From NCBI RefSeq assembly GCF_004005905.1, contig NZ_SACO01000011.1:62001-126000 (forward strand): DNA of 64,000 nt, in the 5' to 3' direction. A program made the translations under genes and the position numbers. Below, piece by piece: positions 50,201-59,171 of the stretch. Positions within the stretch are counted from its first letter, which is position 1. Every line of letters starts with the position of its first letter. Source of the stretch: Novosphingobium umbonatum. Its GTDB lineage: Bacteria; Pseudomonadota; Alphaproteobacteria; Sphingomonadales; Sphingomonadaceae. Below the pieces are notes generated by a model. The model searched no databases. It saw nothing but the letters and a program-made list of their open reading frames with translations, and was not told the origin of the DNA.

Positions 50201-50752
50201 GCGCAGGCCCTGATCCATCCCGCTGGGGAAAATGTCGAAGATCGATCCGCGCACCGCATATTCGCCCGCATCGGCCACCGTGTCGGTGCGGGCATAGCCT
50301 TGGCGGCCCAGCAGGCTGGTCAGGCTTTCGCGCCCGATTTCCACGCCGGATTTGAGCAGGCGCACCGATTCGCGGATACGGAAAGGGGTGAGCACGCGTT
50401 GCAGCACGGCATTGATGGTGGTGACCAGCAATTGCGGCGCCTTGGCAGGCTGTTGCAGCCGGTGCAGCGCGGACAGCCGCCGCGCACTGATCGACAGGGC
50501 GGGGCTGGCGCGGTCATAGGGCAGGCAATCCCATGCGGGAAATTCGATGACTTCCAGCTCCGGCGCGAAAATGGGTGCGACATCGGCCAGCGAGCGCATG
50601 GCAGCATCATCGGTGGCGATGAACACCGCCCGACCGCCCTTATGCGCCACGCTGCGCGCCAGATCGGCCAGCACCAAGGGCTGTGCCCCGCGTGACAGGC
50701 CTGCCAGCGTGAGCGGCGCCTTGGCGGAGAGGATGCGGGAGAGGTCAGCCAT
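47246..50752 (-). CDS. mfd: Transcription-repair coupling factor Mfd
   Basis: About 1168 aa from ATG at 50752 ([16 protein letters not shown]). Domains in order: UvrB-homology modules, RNA-polymerase-interacting domain, and a helicase core with [20 protein letters not shown] (Walker A), [16 protein letters not shown] and LRGRVGRS. The C-terminal TRCF domain follows ([33 protein letters not shown]). It displaces stalled RNA polymerase and recruits UvrA. Confidence 0.97.
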   Translation of the reverse strand: [1168 protein letters not shown]

Positions 50753-50875
50753 AGAATATCCGTACACAAACATAGCCAGTCGCCCGCCGCGCCGATTCGG
50801 CGGGCGGGTCAGCGTTGCGGGCGGGATAGGGGCAAAAGACTGCGGGCGAAAGCCGCTTACCCTTTCGAGCCGCGT

Positions 50876-51166
50876 TTAACGCTCGATATTGACGTAATCC
50901 AGCTTGCAGAAAGCATCCATCAAGGGGCCGGCATATTCAGGCGGCACCGACAAAGTGCCCAAGGCCCAGCCCAGGATGTCCACATCCTCTTCCTCGATCA
51001 TGGTTTCAAACCAGGTGAGGGCGGCATCATCCCAGCCTTCGTGGAATTTGTCGAAGAAACAGCCGATGGTATAATCCGCCTCACGCGTGCCGCGATGCCA
51101 TGCGCGAAAACGCAGACGCTTCAGGCGGGCTTCACGGGAGGGCGGTGTGCTAGCTTCATCACTCAT
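50876..51166 (-). CDS. sdhE: SdhE-like succinate dehydrogenase assembly factor
   Basis: 96 aa. RLKRLRFRAWHRGTREADYTIGCFFDKFHEGWDDAALTWFETMIEEEDVDILGWALG follows the SdhE family (RGxxEADxxIG). It inserts FAD into succinate dehydrogenase. It is upstream of mfd, which is typical in alphaproteobacteria. Confidence 0.92.
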   Translation of the reverse strand: MSDEASTPPSREARLKRLRFRAWHRGTREADYTIGCFFDKFHEGWDDAALTWFETMIEEEDVDILGWALGTLSVPPEYAGPLMDAFCKLDYVNIER

Positions 51167-51265
51167 GGCTGCTGCCTAGGCCAGAGCGGGCGCGAGATCA
51201 ATTGCCCCGGTGTGTGTAGGGGGGGTAGGGCAGGATCGGTCTCGCACCCATGGCGGCCTTGCGGA

Positions 51266-51655
51266 TTACTTACCGCGCAGCGCCGCCAACACTTGCGCCG
51301 GAGCCTTGGCCGACAGATCCTTGGCCAGTTCGCCCAGCAGCTTTTGTTCCAGCGCCTTGGTATAGGCCTTGCGGATTTCGCCCATGCTGCGCGGCGGGGC
51401 GATGATCACCAAATGGTCTATCCGCTTGCCCTGAACCTCATGGTTGAGCCAGTCGACCGCGGCCAGCACATGCGCGTCCTCGGTCATCACTGCCGCGCCG
51501 CCGTCGCGGTGGCTGGCGCCCGAATGGTTATGCGTGTCCAGCTTGGGGGTGTCGATCTCGGCCAGTTCCGGATTGGCTTCGTCGCCTGCATTGCGCAGCA
51601 GGTGGAAATGGCGGCCATCCAGAACCGCAACGATGGTGCCATGGGGAAGCAGCAT
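51266..51655 (-). CDS. Host attachment protein family
   Basis: About 129 aa from ATG at 51655, preceded by GGAGAG. Family features: LLPHGTIVAVLDGRHFHLLRNAGDEANPELAEIDTPK, LDWLNHEVQGKRIDHLVIIAPPRSMGEIRK and LAKDLSAKAPAQV. The name comes from Agrobacterium-host attachment studies; the molecular role is not defined. Confidence 0.85.
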   Translation of the reverse strand: MLLPHGTIVAVLDGRHFHLLRNAGDEANPELAEIDTPKLDTHNHSGASHRDGGAAVMTEDAHVLAAVDWLNHEVQGKRIDHLVIIAPPRSMGEIRKAYTKALEQKLLGELAKDLSAKAPAQVLAALRGK

Positions 51656-51839
51656 AAATCTCTCCGTCTTCAAATGTCGGCACCCCGTGTCAGGTGGGAT
51701 GCGCCGGACAAGAGGAAAGGAGCGCCCTTTCGAGGTTCCTTTCCTTGCGCGGGATCAACTGCGCGAAAATTGTGGGGTGGCGTGTGGATAGGCGCAAAGG
51801 GCACTGGCGCTGGGCGGCGCAGGCTTTAAGGAAAGCGCC

Positions 51840-53894
51840 ATGCGTCCCGATCTGCTCACCCCCCTGTTTGCCAGCGCCGAAAGCCTGAAAGGCGTGGGCG
51901 CGACTCTGGCCCGCCCGCTGGAAAAGCTGGGCCTGCGCCGTATCCGCGACTTTGCCTATCATCTGCCCGACCGTTTCGTGCATCGCCGCCAATTGGCCGA
52001 TTTGACCGAGGGCGGGGTGGGCGAGCAGGTCTTGATCCAATTGACGCCGTTGGAGCATCGCGGCGGGGGCAGCCCGCGCACGCCTTTCCGCGTGCTCTGC
52101 GAGGATGCCAAGGGGAGCACTTGCGCGCTGGTCTATTTCGGGCGCAATGCGGGCTGGGCCAAAAAGCAATTGCCGCTGGGCGAGGCGCGCTGGATCGCCG
52201 GAAGGCTGGACCAGTTTGGGCAGAGCCTGCAAATCGTCCACCCCGATCATGTGAGTGCCGAAGGCGCGCTGGGGCAGGTGGTGGAGCCGATCTATCCCCT
52301 GTCCGAAGGGCTGACGCAGGGGCGCTTGGGCGCTTTGGTGGGGCAGGCGCTGACCCATCTGGTGGATCTGCCGGAATGGATCGAGCCGGGGCTGATGGCC
52401 AAAATGGGCTGGCCCGATTGGCGCAGCTCTTTGACGGCGGCGCATAAGGACGAGAACAAGCTGGCGCGTGATCGCCTCGCCTATGATGAATTGCTGGCCA
52501 ACAGTCTGGCGCTGATGCTGGTGCGAGCCAGCAACCGGCGCGCGGCGGGGCAGTCCTTGCGCGGGGATGGGCGCCTGCGGGCCAAGCTCAACCTGCCATT
52601 CGCGCTGACCGGCGCGCAGCAGCGTTCGGTGCGCGAGATCGAAGGCGATCTGGCCCAGAGCGCGCCCATGCTGCGCCTGTTGCAGGGCGATGTGGGCAGC
52701 GGGAAAACGGTGGTGGCGCTCAACGCGCTGTTGATCGCGGTGGAGGCGGGGGCGCAGGGGGCTTTGCTGGCGCCGACGGAGATCCTTGCCCGCCAGCATT
52801 TTGAAACCTTGCGCCGGATGGCGACGCCGGTGGGGGTGAATATCGCCCTGTTCACCGGACGCGACAAGGGCAAGGTGCGCGAATCGATCCTGATGGGCCT
52901 GATGGATGGTTCCATCGACATTGTGGTCGGCACCCATGCGATTTTTCAGGACGGGGTGCAGTATAAGAACCTTGGCCTTGCGGTGATTGACGAACAGCAC
53001 CGCTTTGGCGTGGGGCAGCGGCTGATGCTGGCGCAAAAGGGCAAAAGGACACCCCATTGTCTGGCCATGACCGCCACGCCCATTCCCCGCACGCTGACGC
53101 TGGCGCAATATGGCGAGATGGATGTCAGCCGACTGGATGAATTGCCGCCCGGCAGGCAGGCGATTGATACGCGGGTTCTGGCGGCGGAGCGCTTTGGCGA
53201 TGTGGTGGCCGCGCTGGAGCGGCATTTCGCCACGGGGCAGCAGGCCTATTGGGTATGCCCCATGGTGCGCGACAGCGAGGTGGTGGATCTGGCCGCGGCC
53301 GAAACCCGCTTTGCCGAATTGGCGGACCGGTTTGGCGATGCGGTGGTGTTGGTGCATGGCCAGTTGAAGCCCGAGGAGAAAGACGCCGCGATGGAGCGCT
53401 TTGCCAGTGGCGGGGCGAAATTGCTGGTGGCGACGACCGTGATTGAGGTGGGGGTGGACGTGCCCAATGCCACGCTGATGGTGATTGAACAGGCCGAGCG
53501 CTTTGGTCTGGCGCAATTGCACCAGTTGCGCGGGCGGGTGGGGCGTGGGAGCGAGAAATCGACCTGCCTGCTGTTGCGCGGCGAGACTTTGAGCGAGGTG
53601 GCGCGCGAGCGACTGGCGCTTATGCGTGAGACGCAGGACGGGTTCCGCTTGGCCGAGGAGGATTTGCGCCTGCGCGGCGGGGGCGAATTGCTGGGCACGC
53701 GGCAATCGGGCGACACGCCATTCCGCGTGGCCAGTCTGGACCAGATTACCCGCCTGTTGCCGGTGGCCCATGATGATGCGCGGCTGTTGATGGAGCGCGA
53801 TGGCGGTCTGGTGGGCCCAAGGGGCGAGGCGGCGCGGGTTTTGCTCTATCTGTTCGAGCGCGATTGGGGTGTGCAATTGCTGCGTGGCGGGTGA
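51840..53894 (+). CDS. recG: ATP-dependent DNA helicase RecG
   Basis: 684 aa. Wedge/OB domain ([36 protein letters not shown]) then the helicase core: [19 protein letters not shown] (Walker A), [13 protein letters not shown], and [18 protein letters not shown]. It remodels stalled replication forks and Holliday junctions. It is divergent from the host-attachment protein gene. Confidence 0.97.
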   Translation: [684 protein letters not shown]

Positions 53895-54198
53895 TGGGCT
53901 TGACGTAAAAATACGCAATTTACGGCAGGGCTGCGTTAATCCTGCGACGAACGGGCGTTAATTTGCAGGATTCCGGCGTGACCTATAGGTAAATTGCTAG
54001 CTGTTGCGGAATAACCACACAGTCGGGCGATTTTTTCGCGGAAATGTCATGTTTGTTTGCAGCGCGGATAAATCTGGTGTTACACCTTGGGCAACGGACA
54101 CAGGTGGCAACCGGCCAAAGGCTCGGTAAAGCTCAAAAATGCACATTTGGTCTGTCACGCGGGCGGAACGACATCTGATTTTAGGGTGGAGTTCTACA
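53895..54198. other. Intergenic region upstream of the porin gene
   Basis: About 300 bp between recG and the porin. It includes short A/T-rich parts near 53910-53960 and 54000-54040. No gene was found. It should contain the porin promoter and leader. Confidence 0.5.
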
Positions 54199-55038
54199 AT
54201 GGTATATAACAAGTCGATCAAGGCTCTGGCTCTGGCTGCCAGCGCATTTGCAGCTTTCTCTGCCACTTCGGCTATGGCGGAAGATGCCGCTCCCAAGGAC
54301 TTCACGGTTACCGGCAGCGTTGGCCTGGTGAGCGATTACCGTTTCCGTGGCGTTTCGCAGAGCGATCGTCGCGCTGCGATTCAGGGCGGTGCGACCGTGA
54401 CCCACAAGAGCGGCGTCTATGCCAGCTTCTGGGGTTCGAATCTGGCCGGTTGGGGTCAGTTTGGCGGTTCCAATATGGAACTCGACCTGATCGCCGGTTA
54501 TTCCAAGGCTGTTGGCCCTGTGACGGTTGACGCCGGTCTGACCTGGTACATGTATCCGGGCGGTTCGACCATCACTGACTTTGCAGAGCCCTATGTGAAG
54601 GTTTCGGGCGCTGTTGGCCCCGTCAGCCTGCTGGCCGGTGTGGCTTATGCTCCCAAGCAGGCCGCTCTGGGCAACTATTCGAACACGCCTTACAGCAAGG
54701 GTCAGGCTCAGGATAACACCTATGTTTGGGCCGATGGCAGCTATGTCGTTCCCAATGTGAAGGTGAAGCTGAAGAGCCACCTGGGCTATTCGAAGGGTAA
54801 CCCCGGCCTTGGCCCGAACGGCACCTCGGTTACGCCGACCGGCAGCTATATGGACTGGTCGCTGGGCGCTGAACGTACCTTTGGTCCGATCACGCTGGGT
54901 ATTTCCTATATCGACACCGACATCAGCACGACGAAGGCGGCCTATCTGCAGCCCAACTTCTCTGTGCAGGGCGGCAGCCGCGCTGGTCAGTCGATTGCTG
55001 GCGGCACCACGGTTCTCTCGCTCACCGCTGCTTTCTAA
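54199..55038 (+). CDS. TorF-family putative porin
   Basis: About 279 aa from ATG at 54199. Signal peptide MVYNKSIKALALAASAFAAFSATSAMA, then TVTGSVGLVSDYRFRGVSQSDRRAAIQGGATVTHKSGVYASFWGSNL, the recognisable TorF start. Alternating hydrophobic/polar strands to a C-terminal Phe (LSLTAAF) fit an outer-membrane beta barrel. The substrate is not known. Confidence 0.9.
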   Translation: MVYNKSIKALALAASAFAAFSATSAMAEDAAPKDFTVTGSVGLVSDYRFRGVSQSDRRAAIQGGATVTHKSGVYASFWGSNLAGWGQFGGSNMELDLIAGYSKAVGPVTVDAGLTWYMYPGGSTITDFAEPYVKVSGAVGPVSLLAGVAYAPKQAALGNYSNTPYSKGQAQDNTYVWADGSYVVPNVKVKLKSHLGYSKGNPGLGPNGTSVTPTGSYMDWSLGAERTFGPITLGISYIDTDISTTKAAYLQPNFSVQGGSRAGQSIAGGTTVLSLTAAF

Positions 55039-55093
55039 GCATCGCGTGTGAGGCCTGCCCTTTGCCGCAAGGCGGGGGCGGGCAGAGGCCAAC

Positions 55094-55136
55094 AAAAAGG
55101 GCGCGGAAAGGATGATCTCCCTTCCGCGCCCTTTTT
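55094..55136. terminator. Bidirectional terminator
   Basis: AAAAAGGGCGCGGAA pairs with TTCCGCGCCCTTTTT between the porin and the convergent dioxygenase gene. Confidence 0.9.
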
Positions 55137-55153
55137 GCGTCTGGTTTCAGGCC

Positions 55154-56089
55154 TTACTTCTTCAGCCCGATTTCGCGCAGGCGTTCCTGCAAATAATCAT
55201 CCGCCGTGATCGAGACCGGATAACGGTCGGGATTTTCCGGCGTGATGCATTGCGGCAGCGTGTGGAAGGGGAAATCGCTGCGCAGATGCAGGAAGAAGGG
55301 CATGGAATAACGGCTATGCCCTGCGCGCTGCGCATCGGGGTTGCGCACGCGGTGGGTGGTGCTGGGCAACACATGGTTGGTCAGGCGTTGCAGCATGTCG
55401 CCAATGTTGATCACCACCGCGCCTTCGGGCGGCGATACGCCTACCCAGCGGCCATCCTTGGTCAGTAGTTCCAGACCAGCCTCCTGCGCGCCCAGCAACA
55501 GGGTGATCAGGTTGATATCCTCATGCGCGCCAGCACGAATCGCGCCGCCCTCGGCATCGGCCACCGGCGGGTAATGCAGCAGGCGCATCACAGAATTGCC
55601 ATCGGCAATCGCCGGTTCAAACCAGTCATCCTCCAGCCCCAGATGCAGCGCGATGCGCGACAGGATGGTGGCGCCTGCCAGATCAAAGGCAGCATAGAGG
55701 CGGGTGAACAGGTCTTGAAAACCTTCGGGGCGGGCGGGCCAGACATTGGGGGCCATGGTGGCGCTCAAGGGGTGACCTTCGGGCAGATCGCGGCCTACGT
55801 GCCAGAATTCTTTCAGGTCATGCGCGGTGGCACCCTTGGCGATCTCGGTCTTGAACGGGGTATAGCCGCGCGCGCCGCCGATGCCCGGGATGAAATAGGC
55901 GCGCTTCTCCTCCTCGGGCAGGGCAAAGAACGCCTCGGTCAAACGCCAGGCTTCATCGATCAGATTTTGGTCAATGCCGTGGTCTTTCACCAAGGCAAAG
56001 CCATATTCGCGAAAGCTGGCGCCGATGGCATCGGCAAAGCTGGCGGCATCATCGGCCAGCGAGAGAACGGGCAATTGGGCTAGATCCAT
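55154..56089 (-). CDS. Isopenicillin N synthase-like 2-oxoglutarate/Fe(II) dioxygenase
   Basis: About 311 aa from ATG at 56089 (MDLAQLPVLSLADDAASF). Iron ligands H-x-D...H appear as GAHEDINLITLL and PSTTHRVRN, and the 2-oxoglutarate/substrate Arg in HSRYSMPFF. The N-terminal DIOX_N part (FREYGFALVKDHGI) is also seen. The substrate is not known. Confidence 0.92.
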   Translation of the reverse strand: MDLAQLPVLSLADDAASFADAIGASFREYGFALVKDHGIDQNLIDEAWRLTEAFFALPEEEKRAYFIPGIGGARGYTPFKTEIAKGATAHDLKEFWHVGRDLPEGHPLSATMAPNVWPARPEGFQDLFTRLYAAFDLAGATILSRIALHLGLEDDWFEPAIADGNSVMRLLHYPPVADAEGGAIRAGAHEDINLITLLLGAQEAGLELLTKDGRWVGVSPPEGAVVINIGDMLQRLTNHVLPSTTHRVRNPDAQRAGHSRYSMPFFLHLRSDFPFHTLPQCITPENPDRYPVSITADDYLQERLREIGLKK

Positions 56090-56167
56090 GGGTGGTCCTG
56101 CAAAAGATGAGGCGCTAAGCTTCGCGCCGTGATGCATCGCTCTTTAGGCGATTTGGACAGGAAGCGC

Positions 56168-56587
56168 ATGACCAAAATCAACAAGCACTGGCTGATGAAG
56201 TCGGAACCCGATGCCTATTCCTATGATGATCTGGTGGCGCAGGGTGAGGGCACATGGGATGGTGTGCGCAACCATCGCGCCGCCAACAATATGCGCGCGA
56301 TGCAGGTGGGGGATTTGGCCTTCTTCTACCATTCGAACATCGGCTTGGAAATTGTGGGGATTATGGAGGTAAGCGCCACCGGTTTTCCCGATCCCAGTGA
56401 TGAAACGGGCCGCTGGGCCTGTGTGAAGGTCAAGCCGGTACGCAAGTTGAAAAGGCCGATCAGCCTGAAGCAGATCAAGGCCGATCCGGCCCTGGCCGAG
56501 ATGGAATTGCTGCGCCTGTCGCGCCTGTCGGTCAGCGTGGTGACGCCGCAGGAATGGGATTACATTCTGGCTTTGAGCGGGGGTTGA
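56168..56587 (+). CDS. EVE-domain protein
   Basis: 139 aa from ATG at 56168 (MTKINKHWLMKSEPDAYSYDDLVAQGEGTWDGVRNHRAANNMRAMQVGDLAFFYHSNIGLEIVGIMEV). This is the PUA-like EVE family (thymocyte nuclear protein 1 type), thought to bind modified nucleic-acid bases. It is divergent from the dioxygenase gene. Confidence 0.92.
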   Translation: MTKINKHWLMKSEPDAYSYDDLVAQGEGTWDGVRNHRAANNMRAMQVGDLAFFYHSNIGLEIVGIMEVSATGFPDPSDETGRWACVKVKPVRKLKRPISLKQIKADPALAEMELLRLSRLSVSVVTPQEWDYILALSGG

Positions 56588-56677
56588 AGTCCCGAAACGG
56601 CACAGTCCCGCTTTGGAGCATTTTAACCAAAGCGGACGTGATGCCAGAGGCTTAAGGAAGTCTTAAGCCTTGTCTCC

Positions 56678-56899
56678 ATGAAGAGACGCTATCTGGTTCT
56701 GGGCGATGAGAGCGCCCGTCATCCCTTTCGCCAAAGCCTGCCGCCGCATGTGACGGGCGGGCGTTCGGTGGCATGTCGCCCTGATGTTCGGGGCGAGAGG
56801 AAGCGCTTTTCCCTGCCACGTTTCTCTATGCAGGACTGGCGCGATTTCCTGATGGCCTATTGCGCCTGTTTCATGGCGGTTTCGGCCTTTATCTGGTGA
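56678..56899 (+). CDS. Small hypothetical protein
   Basis: 73 aa. Basic N-terminus and one C-terminal hydrophobic stretch (DFLMAYCACFMAVSAFIW) that may be a tail anchor. No family recognised; no strong ribosome site seen. The overlap with the adjacent gene is nil. Confidence 0.5.
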   Translation: MKRRYLVLGDESARHPFRQSLPPHVTGGRSVACRPDVRGERKRFSLPRFSMQDWRDFLMAYCACFMAVSAFIW

Positions 56900-56905
56900 G
56901 GGCTA

Positions 56906-58228
56906 TCAGCCCTCGACCTTAACCGCCTCGGCCGCCTGTTCCGCGCGATAGAGCAACAGGCCCAGCCATGCCGAAATAAGGCACATGCCCGCCGCGATCA
57001 GGATCAGCTGCACGATTTCCAGACCTGCCGCGCCTAGACCCACCGCCACCAGCGCGCCCAAAGTCATCGCTCCGGAATTGACCACATTGTTGGCGGCAAT
57101 CGTGCGGGCGGTTTGCGATTTATCGACAAAAGTGGTGAGGAAAGCATAGAGCGGCACCACAAACATGCCGCCGGCAATGGCAATCCCGCCCAGCGTGCCC
57201 AGCAACATCGGGGCCAGCGGATGATGCAAAAATTCCGCGACCGAGAGCAGATGGCCGTCAGCGGTGGGAGCAAAACGGCTGCACACCTGCTGGAACGCCA
57301 CCACGAACAGCGCCATGATCAGCACCGCAGGCGGGGAATAGCGCGCCGATACGCGCCCTTTCAGCAATTGGTTGATCGACACCGAGCCCAGCGCCACGCC
57401 GATCGAGAAGATCACGAGGAACAGGCTGGCCACTTCCTTGTTGGCGCAAAGCACGCGCTTGGCCAGCAGCGGGAATTCGATGAACAAAACTGCGCCCACC
57501 GCCCAGAAAAAGCTGATCGAGGCAATGGCCAGAAACACGCGGCGGTCATGCATGGTGTTTTTCACCAGCTGCACCGAGGCGCGCAGGATGTGGTAATCCA
57601 GCGGTTCTGCCTCCACCATGGGCGGGGCTTCGGGGATTTGCAGGCTGGTGGCATAGCCCAGCAACGCGGTGATCACCACGCCAGCGGCGGCCCATTCGAC
57701 GGGAATGAAACCGGCCAGAATCGTGCCCGCCAGAATCGCCAGATAGGTGCCCGCTTCGACCAGACCGGTACCGGCCAGCACTTCACTCTGTTTCAGATGT
57801 TGGGGCAGGATGGCATATTTGATCGGGCCAAAGAAGGTGGAATGCACCCCCATGCCCAGCAGCGCGACCAGCATCAGCGGGATGGCGAAGTTCTCTACCG
57901 CAATGCCAAACCAGGCCAGCACCAGCCCGCCGCCGCCCACCACCATGATGGCGATTTCCAGCAGTTTGACCCAGCGAATGATCATCGCCTTGTCGCGCAT
58001 ATCCGCCAATTGCCCCGCCAGAGCCGAGAGCAGGAAGAAGGGCAGGATGAACAGGGCAGAGGCAATGCCGGAGAAAACCGCCTCGGCCTTTTCGGACTGA
58101 TAGACCGAGTAGACGACGAAGAAGATCACCGCATTCTTGAACAGGTTGTCGTTAAACGCACCCAGCAATTGCGTGACAAACAAGGGTAAAAACCGGCGGC
58201 GACGCAGCAGGTGGGTGGAAGTCGTCAT
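56906..58228 (-). CDS. Major facilitator superfamily transporter (LplT-like)
   Basis: About 440 aa from ATG at 58228. LPLFVTQLLGAFNDNLFKNAVIFFVVY is typical of the LplT/AraJ-like MFS proteins next to acyltransferases; LADMRDKAMIIRWVKLLEIAIMVVGG carries the MFS loop 2-3. Twelve hydrophobic segments are apparent. The lysophospholipid role of LplT is possible given the nearby phospholipid gene pgsA, but no acyltransferase domain is fused. Confidence 0.85.
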   Translation of the reverse strand: MTTSTHLLRRRRFLPLFVTQLLGAFNDNLFKNAVIFFVVYSVYQSEKAEAVFSGIASALFILPFFLLSALAGQLADMRDKAMIIRWVKLLEIAIMVVGGGGLVLAWFGIAVENFAIPLMLVALLGMGVHSTFFGPIKYAILPQHLKQSEVLAGTGLVEAGTYLAILAGTILAGFIPVEWAAAGVVITALLGYATSLQIPEAPPMVEAEPLDYHILRASVQLVKNTMHDRRVFLAIASISFFWAVGAVLFIEFPLLAKRVLCANKEVASLFLVIFSIGVALGSVSINQLLKGRVSARYSPPAVLIMALFVVAFQQVCSRFAPTADGHLLSVAEFLHHPLAPMLLGTLGGIAIAGGMFVVPLYAFLTTFVDKSQTARTIAANNVVNSGAMTLGALVAVGLGAAGLEIVQLILIAAGMCLISAWLGLLLYRAEQAAEAVKVEG

Positions 58229-58340
58229 ACAGGCTCGATCGTTCCTAACATTGCCGCGCAGTCCTAGCGGATGATGCGTGGCTGGCAAGGGCACAGCTTG
58301 TCTTTTTTACGCCGCGCAATCGGGCTATGGCGATTCGCCT

Positions 58341-58934
58341 ATGCTGACTTTGCCCAATATCCTCACCCTGTCGCGGATCGTTACCGTGCCCGTTCTGGTC
58401 TGGCTGCTGTGGTGGCCCGAATGGGTGGCGGGCTATGCTTTGGGCTTTGCAGTCTATGGCTTGATGGGGATTACCGACTATTTCGACGGCTATCTGGCCC
58501 GTGCGCAGGGCGCGGTGAGCAAGCTGGGCATCTTCCTCGACCCCATCGCCGACAAGATCATGGTGGCGGCGGTGATTCTGGTGCTGACCGCCAAGGGCGT
58601 GCTGACCGGCCCCTATGTGGGCGAATTGCATGTCATCGCGGGGTTGATCATCTTGCTGAGAGAAATCGCCGTATCCGGTCTGCGGGAATTTCTGGGCGGG
58701 ATTCAGGTGTCGGTGCCGGTGTCCAAACTGGCCAAATGGAAAACCACCTTCCAGATCATCTGCCTTGGCGCGCTGATTCTGGGAAGGGCGACTCCGTGGT
58801 GGGTGCTCGATCTGGGCGGCTTTGTGGTCAATGTTCCGCATACGGTGGGCCTGACCACGCTATGGGCGGCGGCGGTGCTGACGGTGATAACGGGGTGGGA
58901 TTATCTGCGGGTTGGTTTGAAACATATGGATTGA
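58341..58934 (+). CDS. pgsA: CDP-diacylglycerol-glycerol-3-phosphate 3-phosphatidyltransferase
   Basis: About 197 aa from ATG at 58341 (MLTLPNILTLSRIVTVPVL). The CDP-alcohol phosphotransferase motif is clear: DYFDGYLARAQGAVSKLGIFLDPIADK. Several membrane segments. It makes phosphatidylglycerophosphate for PG and cardiolipin synthesis. Confidence 0.94.
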   Translation: MLTLPNILTLSRIVTVPVLVWLLWWPEWVAGYALGFAVYGLMGITDYFDGYLARAQGAVSKLGIFLDPIADKIMVAAVILVLTAKGVLTGPYVGELHVIAGLIILLREIAVSGLREFLGGIQVSVPVSKLAKWKTTFQIICLGALILGRATPWWVLDLGGFVVNVPHTVGLTTLWAAAVLTVITGWDYLRVGLKHMD

Positions 58935-58942
58935 TTTAAGGG

Positions 58943-59153
58943 TGCCTCCGGCGGGCAAAGGGCGGGGGCCCTTTGCAATCCCGATAATGGGTGGGGGCTG
59001 TATGGCCTACGTTGTAGATGGATGAATTTAAGCCGCTTCGCGGATAATCGTTCCCGCGAAGCGGCGTAAATATTTGAAACGCTAAGGGTGGAATCCAAGC
59101 GCCACCCAAATATGGGATTGCAAAGGGACGAGTCCCTTTGCCCGCCGGAGGCA
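58943..59153. repeat. 211-bp inverted-repeat element (MITE- or REP-like)
   Basis: TGCCTCCGGCGGGCAAAGGG at 58943 and its complement CCCTTTGCCCGCCGGAGGCA ending at 59153 form arms of about 40 bp that differ at only a few positions. An internal hairpin (GCCGCTTCGCGG...CCGCGAAGCGGC) sits in the middle. It has no coding content and lies between pgsA and yitT-like genes. Confidence 0.75.
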
Positions 59154-59171
59154 ATTACACGGCGGAAACCC

